Shown here: in pieces, positions 42,833 through 53,134 of the stretch
Position numbering within the stretch: position 1 is the stretch's first letter
How the letters are laid out: the number at the start of each line of letters is the position of its first letter
Source: Herbidospora sakaeratensis
GTDB lineage: Bacteria; Actinomycetota; Actinomycetes; Streptosporangiales; Streptosporangiaceae
Direction of reading: 5' to 3'
Length of the DNA: 64,000 bases
NCBI RefSeq assembly: GCF_001570525.1
Contig: NZ_BBXC01000015.1
Location: 229,811 to 293,810, forward strand
Made by a program: the position numbers and the translations under genes
Notes under the pieces: generated by a model
What the model was told of the DNA's origin: nothing
Seen by the model: the letters and a program-made list of their open reading frames with translations, nothing else
Databases searched by the model: none

Positions 42833-43063
42833 TGAATTTCCTCCTTGCCGATACGGCCCCCGCACCGACCCATCTGCCGCAAAGGTGATCGAGCGCGATT
42901 TCCCGGGAAAATCGGGGAGGTTAATAGCCGATTACTGAAACTTCACCCAACGGACGAACGCTACGGACGGCGCTATCATTGACCGGCGGCGCCGGAAAAC
43001 GCGGAAACGCGTCCGTCATCACCCCGAAACGCCATTGAAACCGATCTTTCTTAGGGTCCGGCC
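42833..43063. promoter_or_regulatory. Divergent control region of urt and urease operons
   Basis: This 231-bp gap serves both operons. It holds the palindrome TTTCCCGGGAAA (42899-42910), an ACGCG-GAAA-CGCGT hairpin with a GNRA-type loop (42999-43012), and TAGGGT (43052-43057), a -10 exactly 7 bases before the ureA ATG, so ureA is probably leaderless. A sequence with AATAGCCGATTACTGAAAC resembles a GlnR half-site only loosely, so nitrogen control by GlnR is possible but not shown. Confidence 0.5.
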
Positions 43064-43362
<299 letters not shown>

Positions 43363-43366
<4 letters not shown>

Positions 43367-43681
43367 CGGTCCCCGGAGAGATCGTGCCGGGCGCCGAGCC
43401 CGTGCCGCTGAACCCGGGGCGCGAGCGGGTGACCCTGCGCGTGGTGAACACCGCCGACCGGCCCGTCCAGGTGGGCTCCCACTACCATTTCGCCGCCGCC
43501 AACCCGGGGCTGGAGTTCGACCGCGAGGCCGCCTGGGGCCACCGTCTCGACGTGCCGGCGGGCACCGCCGTCCGGTTCGAGCCGGGCGTCGAGCGCGACG
43601 TCACCCTGGTGCCCATGGCCGGGAAGCGGGTCGTGCCCGGCCTGCGCTCCGAATGGGCCGGCCCTCTCGACGGGAACCCCC

Positions 43682-43689
<8 letters not shown>
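43363..43689 (+). CDS. ureB: Urease beta subunit
   Basis: A 108-aa subunit ([44 protein letters not shown]). It packs with UreA and UreC in the trimer. Overlaps both neighbours, so the three structural genes are translated in sequence. Confidence 0.97.
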
Positions 43690-45394
<1,705 letters not shown>

Positions 45395-45404
45395 GCGAAC
45401 GGCC

Positions 45405-46133
45405 ATGGACGCAACGGCCTCCGGAGACCCCGCCATGAACGGCGCCCCCGGACAGCCGCCGACACCCGGCCTGGCCGGCCTGCTGCTGCTCGCCGACTCG
45501 CGGCTGCCCGCGGGCGGCCACGCCCATTCGGGCGGCGCGGAGGAGGCGTGCCGCGTCGGCGCGATCTCCGGCCCCGAGGACCTGGCGCGGTTCCTCCGGG
45601 GCCGGCTCGCGACGGCGGGCCGGGTGGCGGCGGCGCTGGCCTGGTCCGCCTGCGCGGGCGCGGGTGAGAGCACGGGCGCGGCCGAAAGCGCGTGGCGGCT
45701 GCTCGACGCCGAGGCCGACGCCCGGATCGCCTCGCCCGCCCAGCGGCTGGCCAGCCGCACCCAGGGCCGCCTGCTGGTCAGGACCGCCAAGAGGATCTGG
45801 CCGTCTCCGGCGCTCGCGACGCTGGCCCGGGAAGTGCCCGACGGCGCGCACCACCCGATCGCCCTCGGCGTCGCCGCGCAGGCCGCCGGGTGCACCCCCG
45901 AGCAGGCCGCCATGGCGGCCGCGTACACGTCCGTCACCGGTGCGGCCACCGCCGCGGTCAGGTTGCTGGGGCTCGACCCGGTGACCGTGCACCGCGTCCT
46001 GGCCGACCTCCCCTATGACTCGGTCATCGCCGAACAGCACGACTGGTCCGCGCTACCCGCGCACGCCGCCCCCGCTCTCGATCTGCTGGCCGAACAGCAC
46101 CTACGTACGGAGGTAAGGCTCTTTGTCAGCTAA
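45405..46133 (+). CDS. ureF: Urease accessory protein UreF
   Basis: A 242-aa helical chaperone that, with UreD and UreG, delivers nickel to the urease active site. The [17 protein letters not shown] segment is the conserved N-terminal block. ATG 45405 gives an N-terminus about 10 residues longer than ATG 45435. It ends overlapping ureG by 11 bases. Confidence 0.93.
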   Translation: MDATASGDPAMNGAPGQPPTPGLAGLLLLADSRLPAGGHAHSGGAEEACRVGAISGPEDLARFLRGRLATAGRVAAALAWSACAGAGESTGAAESAWRLLDAEADARIASPAQRLASRTQGRLLVRTAKRIWPSPALATLAREVPDGAHHPIALGVAAQAAGCTPEQAAMAAAYTSVTGAATAAVRLLGLDPVTVHRVLADLPYDSVIAEQHDWSALPAHAAPALDLLAEQHLRTEVRLFVS

Positions 46134-46800
46134 CCACGATGACCACCACGACGCCCCCGACGGGCACGGCCGGGCGCTGCGCCTGGGCATCGGCGGCCCG
46201 GTCGGGAGCGGCAAGACCGCCCTGACCGCGGCGCTCTGCCGGAGCCTCGGGCCCTCGCTCCGCCTCGGCGTGGTCACCAACGACATCTACACGACCGAGG
46301 ACGCCGACTTCCTGCGCAGGGCCGGCGTCATCGACCCCGAACGGATCATGGCCGTGCAGACGGGCTGCTGCCCGCACACCGCGATCCGCGACGACATCGC
46401 CGCCAACATCGACGCCGTCGAGACCCTGGAGGAGCGCTTCGGCCCCCTCGACCTGGTCATCGTCGAGTCGGGCGGCGACAACCTGACCGCGACGTTCAGC
46501 CGGGGCCTGGCCGACCGCCAGATCTTCGTCCTGGACGTCTCCGGCGGCGACAAGGTGCCCCGCAAGGGCGGCCCCGGCGTCACGTCGGCCGACCTGCTGG
46601 TGGTCAACAAGACCGACCTCGCCCCGATGGTCGGCGCCGACCTCACGGTCATGTCCCGCGACGCGGCGGCCGTCCGGGAAGGCAAGCCGGTGTTGTTCAC
46701 CTCGATCCGTGAGGACAAGGGCGCCCACTCGGTCGCCGAATGGGTGTCCGGCGTCGTCGAGTCGTGGCGGCACCAGCACTCCCACAGCCACCTGTCATGA
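46123..46800 (+). CDS. ureG: Urease accessory GTPase UreG
   Basis: A 225-aa GTPase driving nickel insertion. The P-loop is [15 protein letters not shown] (about 23-37), followed by [15 protein letters not shown], the Cys-Pro-His nickel site ([12 protein letters not shown]) and NKTDLAP. The start is TTG 46123 with GGAGGT 8 bases upstream, inside the 3' end of ureF. Histidine-rich ends (NHDDHHD and HQHSHSHLS) could store nickel in place of the missing UreE. Confidence 0.95.
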   Translation: MSANHDDHHDAPDGHGRALRLGIGGPVGSGKTALTAALCRSLGPSLRLGVVTNDIYTTEDADFLRRAGVIDPERIMAVQTGCCPHTAIRDDIAANIDAVETLEERFGPLDLVIVESGGDNLTATFSRGLADRQIFVLDVSGGDKVPRKGGPGVTSADLLVVNKTDLAPMVGADLTVMSRDAAAVREGKPVLFTSIREDKGAHSVAEWVSGVVESWRHQHSHSHLS

Positions 46801-47516
46801 CGAAGGCGCTGGTCCGGGCCCGTGCGATCCTCCGCACGGGCCTGGACGACCGGGGCCGCACCCGCATCGAGACGATGCGCTCCGACCCGCCGATCACGTT
46901 GCGCCAGACGGGCCCCGGAGAGGTCCACCTGGTCAGCACCGGCGCGGGCCCCCTGGGCGGCGACCGGTTGAGACTCGACGTGGAGGTCGCCGAGGGCACC
47001 TCCCTGACGGTCCGCTCCATCGCGAGCACGCTGGTGCTCCCCGGCACCGGCGCTTCCCTGATGGAGATCCACGTGTACGTCGCCTCCGGCGGCTCCCTGG
47101 TCTTCGCCCCCGAGCCGACGGTCCTGGCGGCGGGCTGCGACCACCGGATGACCACGGCCGTCACCCTGGCGCCCGACGCGTCCCTGTTCTGGCGCGAGGA
47201 GATCGTCTTCGGCCGCCACGGCGAACGGCCGGGCCGCTGCCACTCCCGCTTCGACGCGACGGCCGGCGGACGCCCCCTGCTCCGTCAGGAGTTGGTCGTC
47301 GGCGACCCGGACTCCGACGGCAGCCCGGCGGTGTTCGGCACGGCCCGCTGCGTCGGCAGCACCCTGATCACGACCGAGTGCAAGGAGGCGGAGGTGGCCG
47401 AAGGGGTCGCGGTGCTCCCCCTGGCCGGTCCCGGCACCCTGGTCTCGGCGCTCGCGGCCGACGCGGTCGAACTCCGGAACCGCCTCTCCTGGGGAGAAAG
47501 CCGCGTGTCTGTTTAG
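46797..47516 (+). CDS. ureD: Urease accessory protein UreD
   Basis: A 239-aa scaffold that binds apo-urease and UreF. The first segment ([23 protein letters not shown]) and the [12 protein letters not shown] motif are typical. ATG 46797 overlaps the ureG stop by 4 bases. No ureE lies in the operon, as usual in actinobacteria. Confidence 0.92.
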   Translation: MTKALVRARAILRTGLDDRGRTRIETMRSDPPITLRQTGPGEVHLVSTGAGPLGGDRLRLDVEVAEGTSLTVRSIASTLVLPGTGASLMEIHVYVASGGSLVFAPEPTVLAAGCDHRMTTAVTLAPDASLFWREEIVFGRHGERPGRCHSRFDATAGGRPLLRQELVVGDPDSDGSPAVFGTARCVGSTLITTECKEAEVAEGVAVLPLAGPGTLVSALAADAVELRNRLSWGESRVSV

Positions 47517-47552
47517 GCAGATTCGCCGGCGCGAGCCGCCTAGGGTGGAGAG

Positions 47553-48035
47553 GTGGCAACCGCACATCCCCCCACACCGGATCGAAGCGGGACAAGCACC
47601 TTATTGGGGCTGGCCGTCGTGATAGCGGGGCTCGGCCTGGCCATGACCGGAGTGCTGCCCTGGTTCGGCATCAGCGCCACGTTCGGGGTCGTCAACGCCG
47701 ACCTGACCGCCGTCCACGGAACCGAGGACGCGGCCGGCTGGTGGGTCATGGGATCGGGCGTCGTCGCCGCCGCGCTGGGCGCGCTGGGCATCTCCCGCAG
47801 CCGCATCATCACCGGCCTGGCCATCCTGCCGGGCGCGGTCGCGGCGTTCTCACTGGCCATGTTCCTGACCAGGCCCCATGGGTTCGACCGCCTCTCGATG
47901 GCCATCCCTGGCCTGGTCTCGGTCGAACCCACGATCATGTACGGCTGGTTCGCCGGCCTCGGCGCCTCGGTCGTGGTCGCGGCGCTGGCCTGCCTGGCCC
48001 TGGCGAGCCGGCGTCAGCCGCCCGATCAGTCGTAG
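47553..48035 (+). CDS. Four-helix membrane protein of unknown function
   Basis: A 160-aa protein with four hydrophobic segments (about 18-42, 65-80, 83-107, 130-152) and a short hydrophilic N-terminus. Nothing ties it to a known family for certain; related membrane proteins of actinobacteria are named after the tryptophan operon, but the match is weak. Its 3' end overlaps the convergent era gene by 10 bases. Confidence 0.7.
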   Translation: MATAHPPTPDRSGTSTLLGLAVVIAGLGLAMTGVLPWFGISATFGVVNADLTAVHGTEDAAGWWVMGSGVVAAALGALGISRSRIITGLAILPGAVAAFSLAMFLTRPHGFDRLSMAIPGLVSVEPTIMYGWFAGLGASVVVAALACLALASRRQPPDQS

Positions 48036-48940
48036 AAGCCGAGCCGGCGCAGCTGCTTCGGGTCGCGCTGCCACTCCTTGGCGACCTTGACCCGCAGGTC
48101 GAGGTAGACGCGGCTGCCGAGCAGCGCCTCGATCTGCTTGCGGGCCCTGCTGCCCACGTCCTTCAGCCGCGAGCCGCCCGGGCCGATGACGATGGCCTTC
48201 TGCGAGTCGCGCTCGACGAACATGAACGCGTAGACGTCGAGCAGGTCGTCGCGCCCCTCACGGGGGCCCATCTCCTCGACGACCACCGCGATCGAGTGGG
48301 GCAGCTCGTCGCGCACGCCTTCGAGCGCCGCCTCGCGGATCAGCTCGCCGACCAGCACCTGCTCGGGCTCGTCGGTCAGCTCGCCGCCCGCGTACAGCGG
48401 GGGCGACTCGGGCAGGCGCTCGATCAGCAGGTCGGCCAGCACGTCGAGCTGGTCGTCGCCCTTCGCCGACACCGGCACGATCTCGGCGAACTCCGCCAGC
48501 TGCGACACCGCGAGCAGTTGCTTGGCGACCTGCTCGCGGGAGGCCAGGTCGCACTTGGTGACCACCGCGACAACGGGCGTCTTCTTGACCGCGCCGAGCT
48601 TCTCGGCGATGAACCGGTCGCCCTTGCCGATGGGCTCGTTGGCCGGGACGCAGAACCCCAGCACGTCGACCTCGGTCAGCGTGGAGAGCACCAGGCTGTC
48701 GAGCCGCTCGCCCAGCAGGGTGCGGGGCCGGTGGAGGCCGGGGGTGTCGACGATGACGAGCTGCGCGTCGGGCCGGTGGACGATGCCGCGGATCACCCGC
48801 CGGGTGGTCTGGGGCTTGGAGGAGGTGATCGCGACCTTGGTGCCGACCAGGGCGTTCATCAAGGTCGACTTGCCCACGTTGGGCCGCCCCACGAACGCGG
48901 CGAACCCCGCACGGTGCGCAGACCCCGGCCGATCAGACAT
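48026..48940 (-). CDS. era: GTPase Era
   Basis: A 304-aa GTPase that binds 16S rRNA and helps mature the 30S ribosomal subunit. G motifs: GRPNVGKST (about 18-26), DTPGLHRP, TKCD (about 127); the C-terminal KH domain ends in VYLDLRVKVAKEWQRDPKQLRRLGF. The ATG overlaps the cytidine-deaminase-like gene by 8 bases. In actinobacteria era, ybeY and phoH commonly lie together; here a two-component module separates them. Confidence 0.96.
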   Translation of the reverse strand: MSDRPGSAHRAGFAAFVGRPNVGKSTLMNALVGTKVAITSSKPQTTRRVIRGIVHRPDAQLVIVDTPGLHRPRTLLGERLDSLVLSTLTEVDVLGFCVPANEPIGKGDRFIAEKLGAVKKTPVVAVVTKCDLASREQVAKQLLAVSQLAEFAEIVPVSAKGDDQLDVLADLLIERLPESPPLYAGGELTDEPEQVLVGELIREAALEGVRDELPHSIAVVVEEMGPREGRDDLLDVYAFMFVERDSQKAIVIGPGGSRLKDVGSRARKQIEALLGSRVYLDLRVKVAKEWQRDPKQLRRLGFYD

Positions 48941-49262
48941 AACGACCTTTCAGCGAACCGTCGAGGCCCGCGTGGAACAGAATCGCGTTGCCCATGTCCT
49001 CCACCGCCGCCAGGTCTTCCTGGGCAGGCTCCTCGGCGTCGCTGACCAGCGCGGCGGCCTCCAGGCCCTGGGCCCCGCTCGACACGGCCGTCGCCACCGC
49101 GACCTGCACGGCGGTCAGCCGCAGCGAGGGCAGGTTCACGTCGGTCGCGGCATAGGTCCGGCCGGTCTCGTCACGGACGGCGGCGCCTTCGGCGGTGCCG
49201 TTCCTGGCCCTGGCCGACCGCGCCAGGGTGAGGATCTTTTCGTCTTCAGGGTCGAGCGTCAC
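48933..49262 (-). CDS. Cytidine-deaminase-fold protein lacking the zinc motif
   Basis: A 109-aa protein with the core of the cytidine deaminase fold (LARSARARNGTAEGAAVRDETGRTYAATDVNLPSLRLTAVQVAVATAVS). The zinc-binding HAE and PCxxC motifs of active enzymes are absent: LRLTAVQVA stands where CAE would be, and no cysteine is present at all. Similar proteins next to era in actinobacteria are often labelled cytidine deaminase, but this one cannot be catalytic in the usual way. It overlaps era and the lipoprotein gene. Confidence 0.75.
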   Translation of the reverse strand: MTLDPEDEKILTLARSARARNGTAEGAAVRDETGRTYAATDVNLPSLRLTAVQVAVATAVSSGAQGLEAAALVSDAEEPAQEDLAAVEDMGNAILFHAGLDGSLKGRYV

Positions 49263-49915
49263 AGGTCAAGGGTAGCGACCTTGCGGGACACCAACCGGGC
49301 CAGTTCCTCGGTCGTGCGGGCGTCGGCGCCGCTCATGCCGCCGTTCACCAGGCCGATCACCGCCCCGCCCTGGCGGGCCACGATCAGGTGCATCTCGTAG
49401 GGGTAGCCGCCGACCCGGCCGACCAGGCGGCGCGCGACGCCCCCGCCTTCGAGGATGCTCTCCGGCACCGCGAGCGGGGCCACGGTCAGCCGGTTGACCT
49501 CGCCGGGGGCCTGGTCGCGGGCCGTGGTGCACTTCCGGGAGGCCTGGGCCAGTTCGTCCATCTGGTCGGCGGCCTCGCGGGAGCCGTACAGGGCGAGCGA
49601 GACGGCGGCCGTCTGGCCGACGCCCTCGCCCAGGTAGCTGGCGGTGGTGGCGGCGGTCAGGCCCTTGCGGGCGGGCCGGCCGGCCATCAGGTTGAACAGG
49701 CGGCGGCACTCCTGGACGACCGGTTCGAAGGGCTCCTCCCAGCCCGGCCGCGAGCGGGTCGCGAAGCCGCGCGGGATCTCGTCGAGGTCGGCGAACAGCG
49801 CCTTGATCTTGAGCGCCTGGGGGGTGGTGCGGGCGTCGCCCACGGGGCCGGATCCGCACCCGGCGACGGCGGCGGCGAGCAGACAGCAGGCGATGGTGAA
49901 TTTCGCCACGCGCAT
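49259..49915 (-). CDS. Lipoprotein of unknown function
   Basis: A 218-aa exported protein with lipobox LAAAVAGC (Cys20) and an extracellular domain reminiscent of the sensor-domain (PknH-like) lipoproteins of actinobacteria: LFADLDEIPRGFATRS, CRRLFNLMAGRPARKG, and the conserved C-terminal VARQGGAVIGLVNGGMSG. It may lie in the envelope as a ligand binder. It overlaps the cytidine-deaminase-like gene by 4 bases. Confidence 0.65.
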   Translation of the reverse strand: MRVAKFTIACCLLAAAVAGCGSGPVGDARTTPQALKIKALFADLDEIPRGFATRSRPGWEEPFEPVVQECRRLFNLMAGRPARKGLTAATTASYLGEGVGQTAAVSLALYGSREAADQMDELAQASRKCTTARDQAPGEVNRLTVAPLAVPESILEGGGVARRLVGRVGGYPYEMHLIVARQGGAVIGLVNGGMSGADARTTEELARLVSRKVATLDL

Positions 49916-49980
49916 TTCCAGGTCCCCCCGTCGACATCCCCCGGGCTCTATTCCCGGATGTCAACGGGCCTAAAAACATC

Positions 49981-50015
49981 ATTAGGGGGCTCCCGCCGGA
50001 CGAGAGCCCCCTAAT
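49981..50015. terminator. Perfect 12-bp inverted repeat near the lipoprotein gene
   Basis: ATTAGGGGGCTC (49981-49992) and GAGCCCCCTAAT (50004-50015) form a strong hairpin. On the minus strand TGTTTTTAGG follows, so it would work as an intrinsic terminator for minus-strand transcription coming from the right. It may also protect the RNA 5' end on the plus strand. Confidence 0.6.
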
Positions 50016-50029
50016 CGATGATCCCCCTC

Positions 50030-50112
50030 AGATCAGCCGGTGCGCCGCGAACCCCTCCCGGCGCACCGATCGACCCCTTGTGCGGCGCCCCGAACCCCTC
50101 CCGGACGCCGTG
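50030..50112 (+). ncRNA. 6C-like small RNA: two hairpins with identical C-rich loops
   Basis: Two adjacent hairpins carry the same loop, CGAACCCCTCC. The first has a perfect 10-bp stem (50038-50047 with 50059-50068); the second pairs CGGCG..CC with GG..CGCCG (50083-50090 with 50103-50110) with one mismatch. Two hairpins, each with at least six C in the loop, define the actinobacterial 6C RNA family, in which the C-rich loops bind G-rich ribosome-binding sites. The strand is the one with C in the loops. Ends are not mapped; the downstream hairpin at 50177 could be the terminator. Confidence 0.65.
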
Positions 50113-50176
50113 GAACAAGAATGCCGGGGATGACTTGCAAGTCGCTTAAAGAACGCTTGCGGAGAAACTCCTCGCC

Positions 50177-50211
50177 GGATGCAAGACACACCCAAGCGGG
50201 TGTGAGCATCC
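50177..50211 (+). terminator. Nested hairpin before the PPOX gene
   Basis: GGATGC and GCATCC enclose CACACCC-AAGC-GGGTGTG; all pairs are perfect, with AAGA and A as unpaired parts. It lies 8 bases upstream of the GTG of the next gene. It may end the 6C-like RNA or be the leader structure of the PPOX gene. Confidence 0.55.
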
Positions 50212-50218
50212 TTGGCAC

Positions 50219-50617
50219 GTGACAACCGCGCCCGCCCACCACCGACGCCTCCTGCAGGAGTACGTCGGGAACGCCCGGCTCATGTCCCTGTCCGCCGTCG
50301 ACGGCGACGGGGCGCCGGTGCTCCTCCCCCTGCCCTTCCACGCGGCCTTCGGGCCCGACCGGCTGATGTTCATCGCCCACCGCGACCGCCCGCTGGTGGC
50401 CGGGCTGGCGGCCCGCCCGAAGGTGGCGGGTTCGATCATCGCGGACGCGGGGCGCGGCGTGACCTTCGCGGGCCTGGCGAGCGCCGCCGAGTCGCCCGAC
50501 CCTGTCAGGCTGGCCCCGGGCGAGCGGCTCTACCGGATCGACGTGACCGAGTGGTTACTCTTCGACGAGCACGCCTACGAGTACCGCGTCCACCCCATCA
50601 GGTCGATTCACGGCTGA
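50219..50617 (+). CDS. Pyridoxamine-phosphate-oxidase-fold (PPOX) protein
   Basis: A 132-aa split-barrel flavin-binding fold protein (RLMSLSAVDGDGAPVLLPLPFHAAFGPDRLMFIAH, AHRDRPLVAGLAARPKVAGSIIADA). Members bind FMN or F420 and reduce or oxidise small molecules, or serve as flavin carriers. GTG 50219. Codon 113 is the rare TTA (50555-50557), possibly a control point. No clear operon partner. Confidence 0.78.
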   Translation: MTTAPAHHRRLLQEYVGNARLMSLSAVDGDGAPVLLPLPFHAAFGPDRLMFIAHRDRPLVAGLAARPKVAGSIIADAGRGVTFAGLASAAESPDPVRLAPGERLYRIDVTEWLLFDEHAYEYRVHPIRSIHG

Positions 50618-50692
50618 TACACGCCCGCGGCGGGACGGCTGCGGAGTGCGCATATTCTGCGTCGGACCTGTTGCCGCGTGTGGGGAAGACGG

Positions 50693-51355
50693 ATGTCGGT
50701 TTCGGTGCTCCTGGTCGAGGACGACGAGGTGATCCGCAAGAGCGTCGGCATGGCCCTGGAGCGCTACGGCTACCGGGTCGACCCGGCGGCCGACGGCCTG
50801 ACCGGCCTGGAGCGGTTCCACTCCGGCGGCCACGACCTCCTGCTGCTCGACGTGATGCTGCCCGGCCTCGACGGCATCGGGTTGTGCCGCCGGGTGCGCG
50901 AGACGAGCCTCGTCCCGATCCTGATGATGTCGGCGCGCGGCGACGCCCTGGACGTGGTGTCCGGGCTGGAGGCGGGCGCCGACGACTACGTGGTGAAACC
51001 CGCCGACACCTCCGTGCTGGTGGCCAGGATCCGGGCGCTGCTGCGCCGGGCCGCCCCCGCCCCCGGCACCCCTCGGCTCGTCTTCGGCGACCTGACCGTC
51101 GACCCCGACGCGCTGGAGGTGTACGTCGCGGGCGAGCCGGTCTCCCTGGCCCCCACCGAGTTGCGGCTGCTGCTGGAGTTCGCCGCCAACCCCGGCATCG
51201 TGCTCGACCGGCAGACGCTGCTGCGCAACGTGTGGGACTACGGCTGGGACGGCGACAGCCGGGTCGTCGACCTGTGCGTCCAGCGGCTGCGCCGGAAGGT
51301 CGGGGCCGACCGGGTCGAGACGGTCCGCGGGTTCGGCTACAAGCTGCGGCGCTGA
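50693..51355 (+). CDS. OmpR/PhoB-family response regulator
   Basis: A 220-aa regulator: receiver domain with the acidic pocket near the N-terminus and phosphorylated Asp53 (LLLLDVMLPGLDG), then a C-terminal winged helix (APTELRLLLEFAANPGIVLDRQTLLRNVWDYGWDGDSRVVDLCVQRLRRKVG). It is followed after one base by its sensor kinase and then by a VanY-like peptidase, suggesting control of cell-wall remodelling. ATG 50693 is preferred over 50678 because GGGAAG lies upstream. Confidence 0.93.
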   Translation: MSVSVLLVEDDEVIRKSVGMALERYGYRVDPAADGLTGLERFHSGGHDLLLLDVMLPGLDGIGLCRRVRETSLVPILMMSARGDALDVVSGLEAGADDYVVKPADTSVLVARIRALLRRAAPAPGTPRLVFGDLTVDPDALEVYVAGEPVSLAPTELRLLLEFAANPGIVLDRQTLLRNVWDYGWDGDSRVVDLCVQRLRRKVGADRVETVRGFGYKLRR

Positions 51356-51356
51356 G

Positions 51357-52517
51357 ATGGTCCGCTGGAGATCCCTGCGCTGGCAGATCGCCGCCCTGGT
51401 CGCGGTGGCGTCCGGCGTGGTGGCGCTGGCCGTGGGCCTGCTGGTCCACCGGAGCACCTGGGAGCGCTCGCTGAGCCTGGGGCAGGACCGGGCGCTGAGC
51501 GCCCTGCTCGCCGGCCCGGACGACGACCTGGGCCCGCTCCCTCCCGCGCTGGCCTCCCGGCTCGGCGGCCCGGACGCCTACGCCACCTGGTACGACGACC
51601 GCGTCCCCGACGTCCCGTGGATGTGGGCGGCCGACGGCACCGGGGCCGTCAAGATCGACATGGGCGGTGAGCTGCGCAACCTGCGCGCCCTCGACCGGCA
51701 CATCGTGCTCGCCTCGGCGGGCGTCCTGGGCCTGGCGGTGCCGCTGGCGGCGCTGGCCGCCGAACTGCCCAACCGCCGCCTCAGGCGGGTCGCCCGCACC
51801 GCGCGCCGGGTCGCCGAGGGCGACCTGGAGGCCCGCACGTCGGCCGGGCGCGGCGGCGACGAGATCACCGCCATCGCCGCCGCGGTCGACACGATGGCCG
51901 CCGCCCTGCACGACCGCCTGCGCGCCGAGCAGCGTTTCACCGCCGACGTCGCCCACGAGCTGCGCACCCCGCTGATGGGCCTGGTCACCTCCGCCGAGCT
52001 GCTGCCCGACGGGGAGGTGACCGACCTGGTGCGCGACCGGGTCGGGGTGCTGCGTGTCCTGGTGGAGAACCTGCTGGAGATCTCCCGTCTGGACGCCGGC
52101 GCCGAGTCGGCCGACCGGGTCGAGGTGCCGCTGGGCCGGTTCGCCGCCGACTGCGTGCACCGGACCGGCCTGCCGGCCGAGGTGACCGTGCACGGCGACC
52201 CGGTCGCCGGGACCGATCCCCGCCGCCTCGACCGCATCCTCGCCAACCTGGTCGTGAACGCCCACCGCCACGGCAGGGCCCCGGTCGAGGTGCGGGTGGA
52301 GGGCACCACGATCACCGTCCGCGACCACGGTCCGGGCTTCCCCGCCTCGCTGCTGGCGGAGGGGCCGCAACGGTTCCGGACCGGCGCGGCCGAGCGCGGC
52401 CGGGGGCACGGCCTGGGGCTGACCATCGCCGCCGGGCAGGCCCGGGTCATCGGGGCCCGCCTCGCCTTCGAAAACGACCCCGGCGGCGGCGCGGTCGCCA
52501 CCGTGCGGCTGAACTGA
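51357..52517 (+). CDS. Sensor histidine kinase
   Basis: A 386-aa kinase with two membrane spans (about 10-30 and 117-137) around a short extracellular loop, a HAMP linker (about 140-195), the phosphorylated His200 (VAHELRTPL), and the ATP-binding N box NLVVNAHRHG, G1 DHGPGFP and G2 GHGLGLTIA. It should phosphorylate the regulator encoded one base upstream. What it senses is not known; its partner gene suggests wall stress or glycopeptides. Confidence 0.92.
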   Translation: MVRWRSLRWQIAALVAVASGVVALAVGLLVHRSTWERSLSLGQDRALSALLAGPDDDLGPLPPALASRLGGPDAYATWYDDRVPDVPWMWAADGTGAVKIDMGGELRNLRALDRHIVLASAGVLGLAVPLAALAAELPNRRLRRVARTARRVAEGDLEARTSAGRGGDEITAIAAAVDTMAAALHDRLRAEQRFTADVAHELRTPLMGLVTSAELLPDGEVTDLVRDRVGVLRVLVENLLEISRLDAGAESADRVEVPLGRFAADCVHRTGLPAEVTVHGDPVAGTDPRRLDRILANLVVNAHRHGRAPVEVRVEGTTITVRDHGPGFPASLLAEGPQRFRTGAAERGRGHGLGLTIAAGQARVIGARLAFENDPGGGAVATVRLN

Positions 52518-52623
52518 TACACGGCCGAGCGCCCGCCCATACCCGGCGCCCACGGCACTGACACCTGCGCCGACCAGCCTGGACGCATCCACCCGATGCC
52601 GACCAGGAACGGACGTTCACCCC

Positions 52624-53133
52624 ATGTACCGGTGGCTGGCGCCCCTGCTGCTCATCCTCACGACCGCCTGCGGGCCCCTCCAGGCCGACGCCGTCGGCGA
52701 GGCCGACGGGCTCGTGGCCGGGCACATCTCCCCGTTCGACACCAGCTCGCCCGCGATCACCAATCTGGACCCCGCCCTGCTGCGGGCCGTGCGGCAGGCC
52801 GCCCGCGACGCCGCCGCCGACGGCGTCGAGTTGTTCCTCACCACCGCCTGGCGCAGCGAGCGCTACCAGCGCAAGCTCTACGAGGAGGCGATCACGAAGT
52901 ACGGCAGTGAGCGCGAGGCCCGCCGCTACGTCAGCACCCCCGACAGCTCCCGCCACGTCACCGGCGACGCCGTCGACGTCGGACCGACCGACGCCGACGA
53001 CTGGCTCAACCGGCACGGCAGCGCCTACGGCCTCTGCCAGACGTACGCGAACGAGATGTGGCACTTCGAGCTGGCCACCACGCCGGGCGGCGAGTGCCCG
53101 CCGATGCGGGCCGACGCGAGCGCCCGGCGGTGA
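52624..53133 (+). CDS. VanY-like D-Ala-D-Ala carboxypeptidase lipoprotein
   Basis: A 169-aa M15-family metallopeptidase, exported as a lipoprotein (LLLILTTAC at residues 8-16). The zinc site is visible as SSRHVTGDAVDVGP (His and Asp) and MWHFEL (His). Such enzymes trim the terminal D-alanine of peptidoglycan stem peptides. With the kinase and response regulator upstream it resembles a VanRS-VanY-type module. No vanHAX genes are in the window. Confidence 0.85.
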   Translation: MYRWLAPLLLILTTACGPLQADAVGEADGLVAGHISPFDTSSPAITNLDPALLRAVRQAARDAAADGVELFLTTAWRSERYQRKLYEEAITKYGSEREARRYVSTPDSSRHVTGDAVDVGPTDADDWLNRHGSAYGLCQTYANEMWHFELATTPGGECPPMRADASARR

Positions 53134-53134
53134 G

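Larger units (their letters stand above)
49916..50218. other. Intergenic region with RNA-like structures, no protein gene
   Basis: This 303-bp gap has no convincing reading frame. It contains three strong inverted repeats and a pair of C-loop hairpins, each listed separately, which together look like a small RNA gene with its terminators rather than plain promoter DNA. Confidence 0.6.

Noticed and set aside
42918-42945. GlnR box before urtA/ureA
   Set aside because: Only fragments resemble the GTnAC-n6-GAAAC pattern and the second half does not match; kept only as a weak possibility.
52518-52623. Separate promoter or RNA gene between kinase and VanY genes
   Set aside because: No dyad, -10 or conserved element is evident; probably an ordinary intergenic spacer.
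50693-53133. Full glycopeptide resistance cluster
   Set aside because: vanH, vanA and vanX are not in the window; only regulator, kinase and a VanY-like peptidase.
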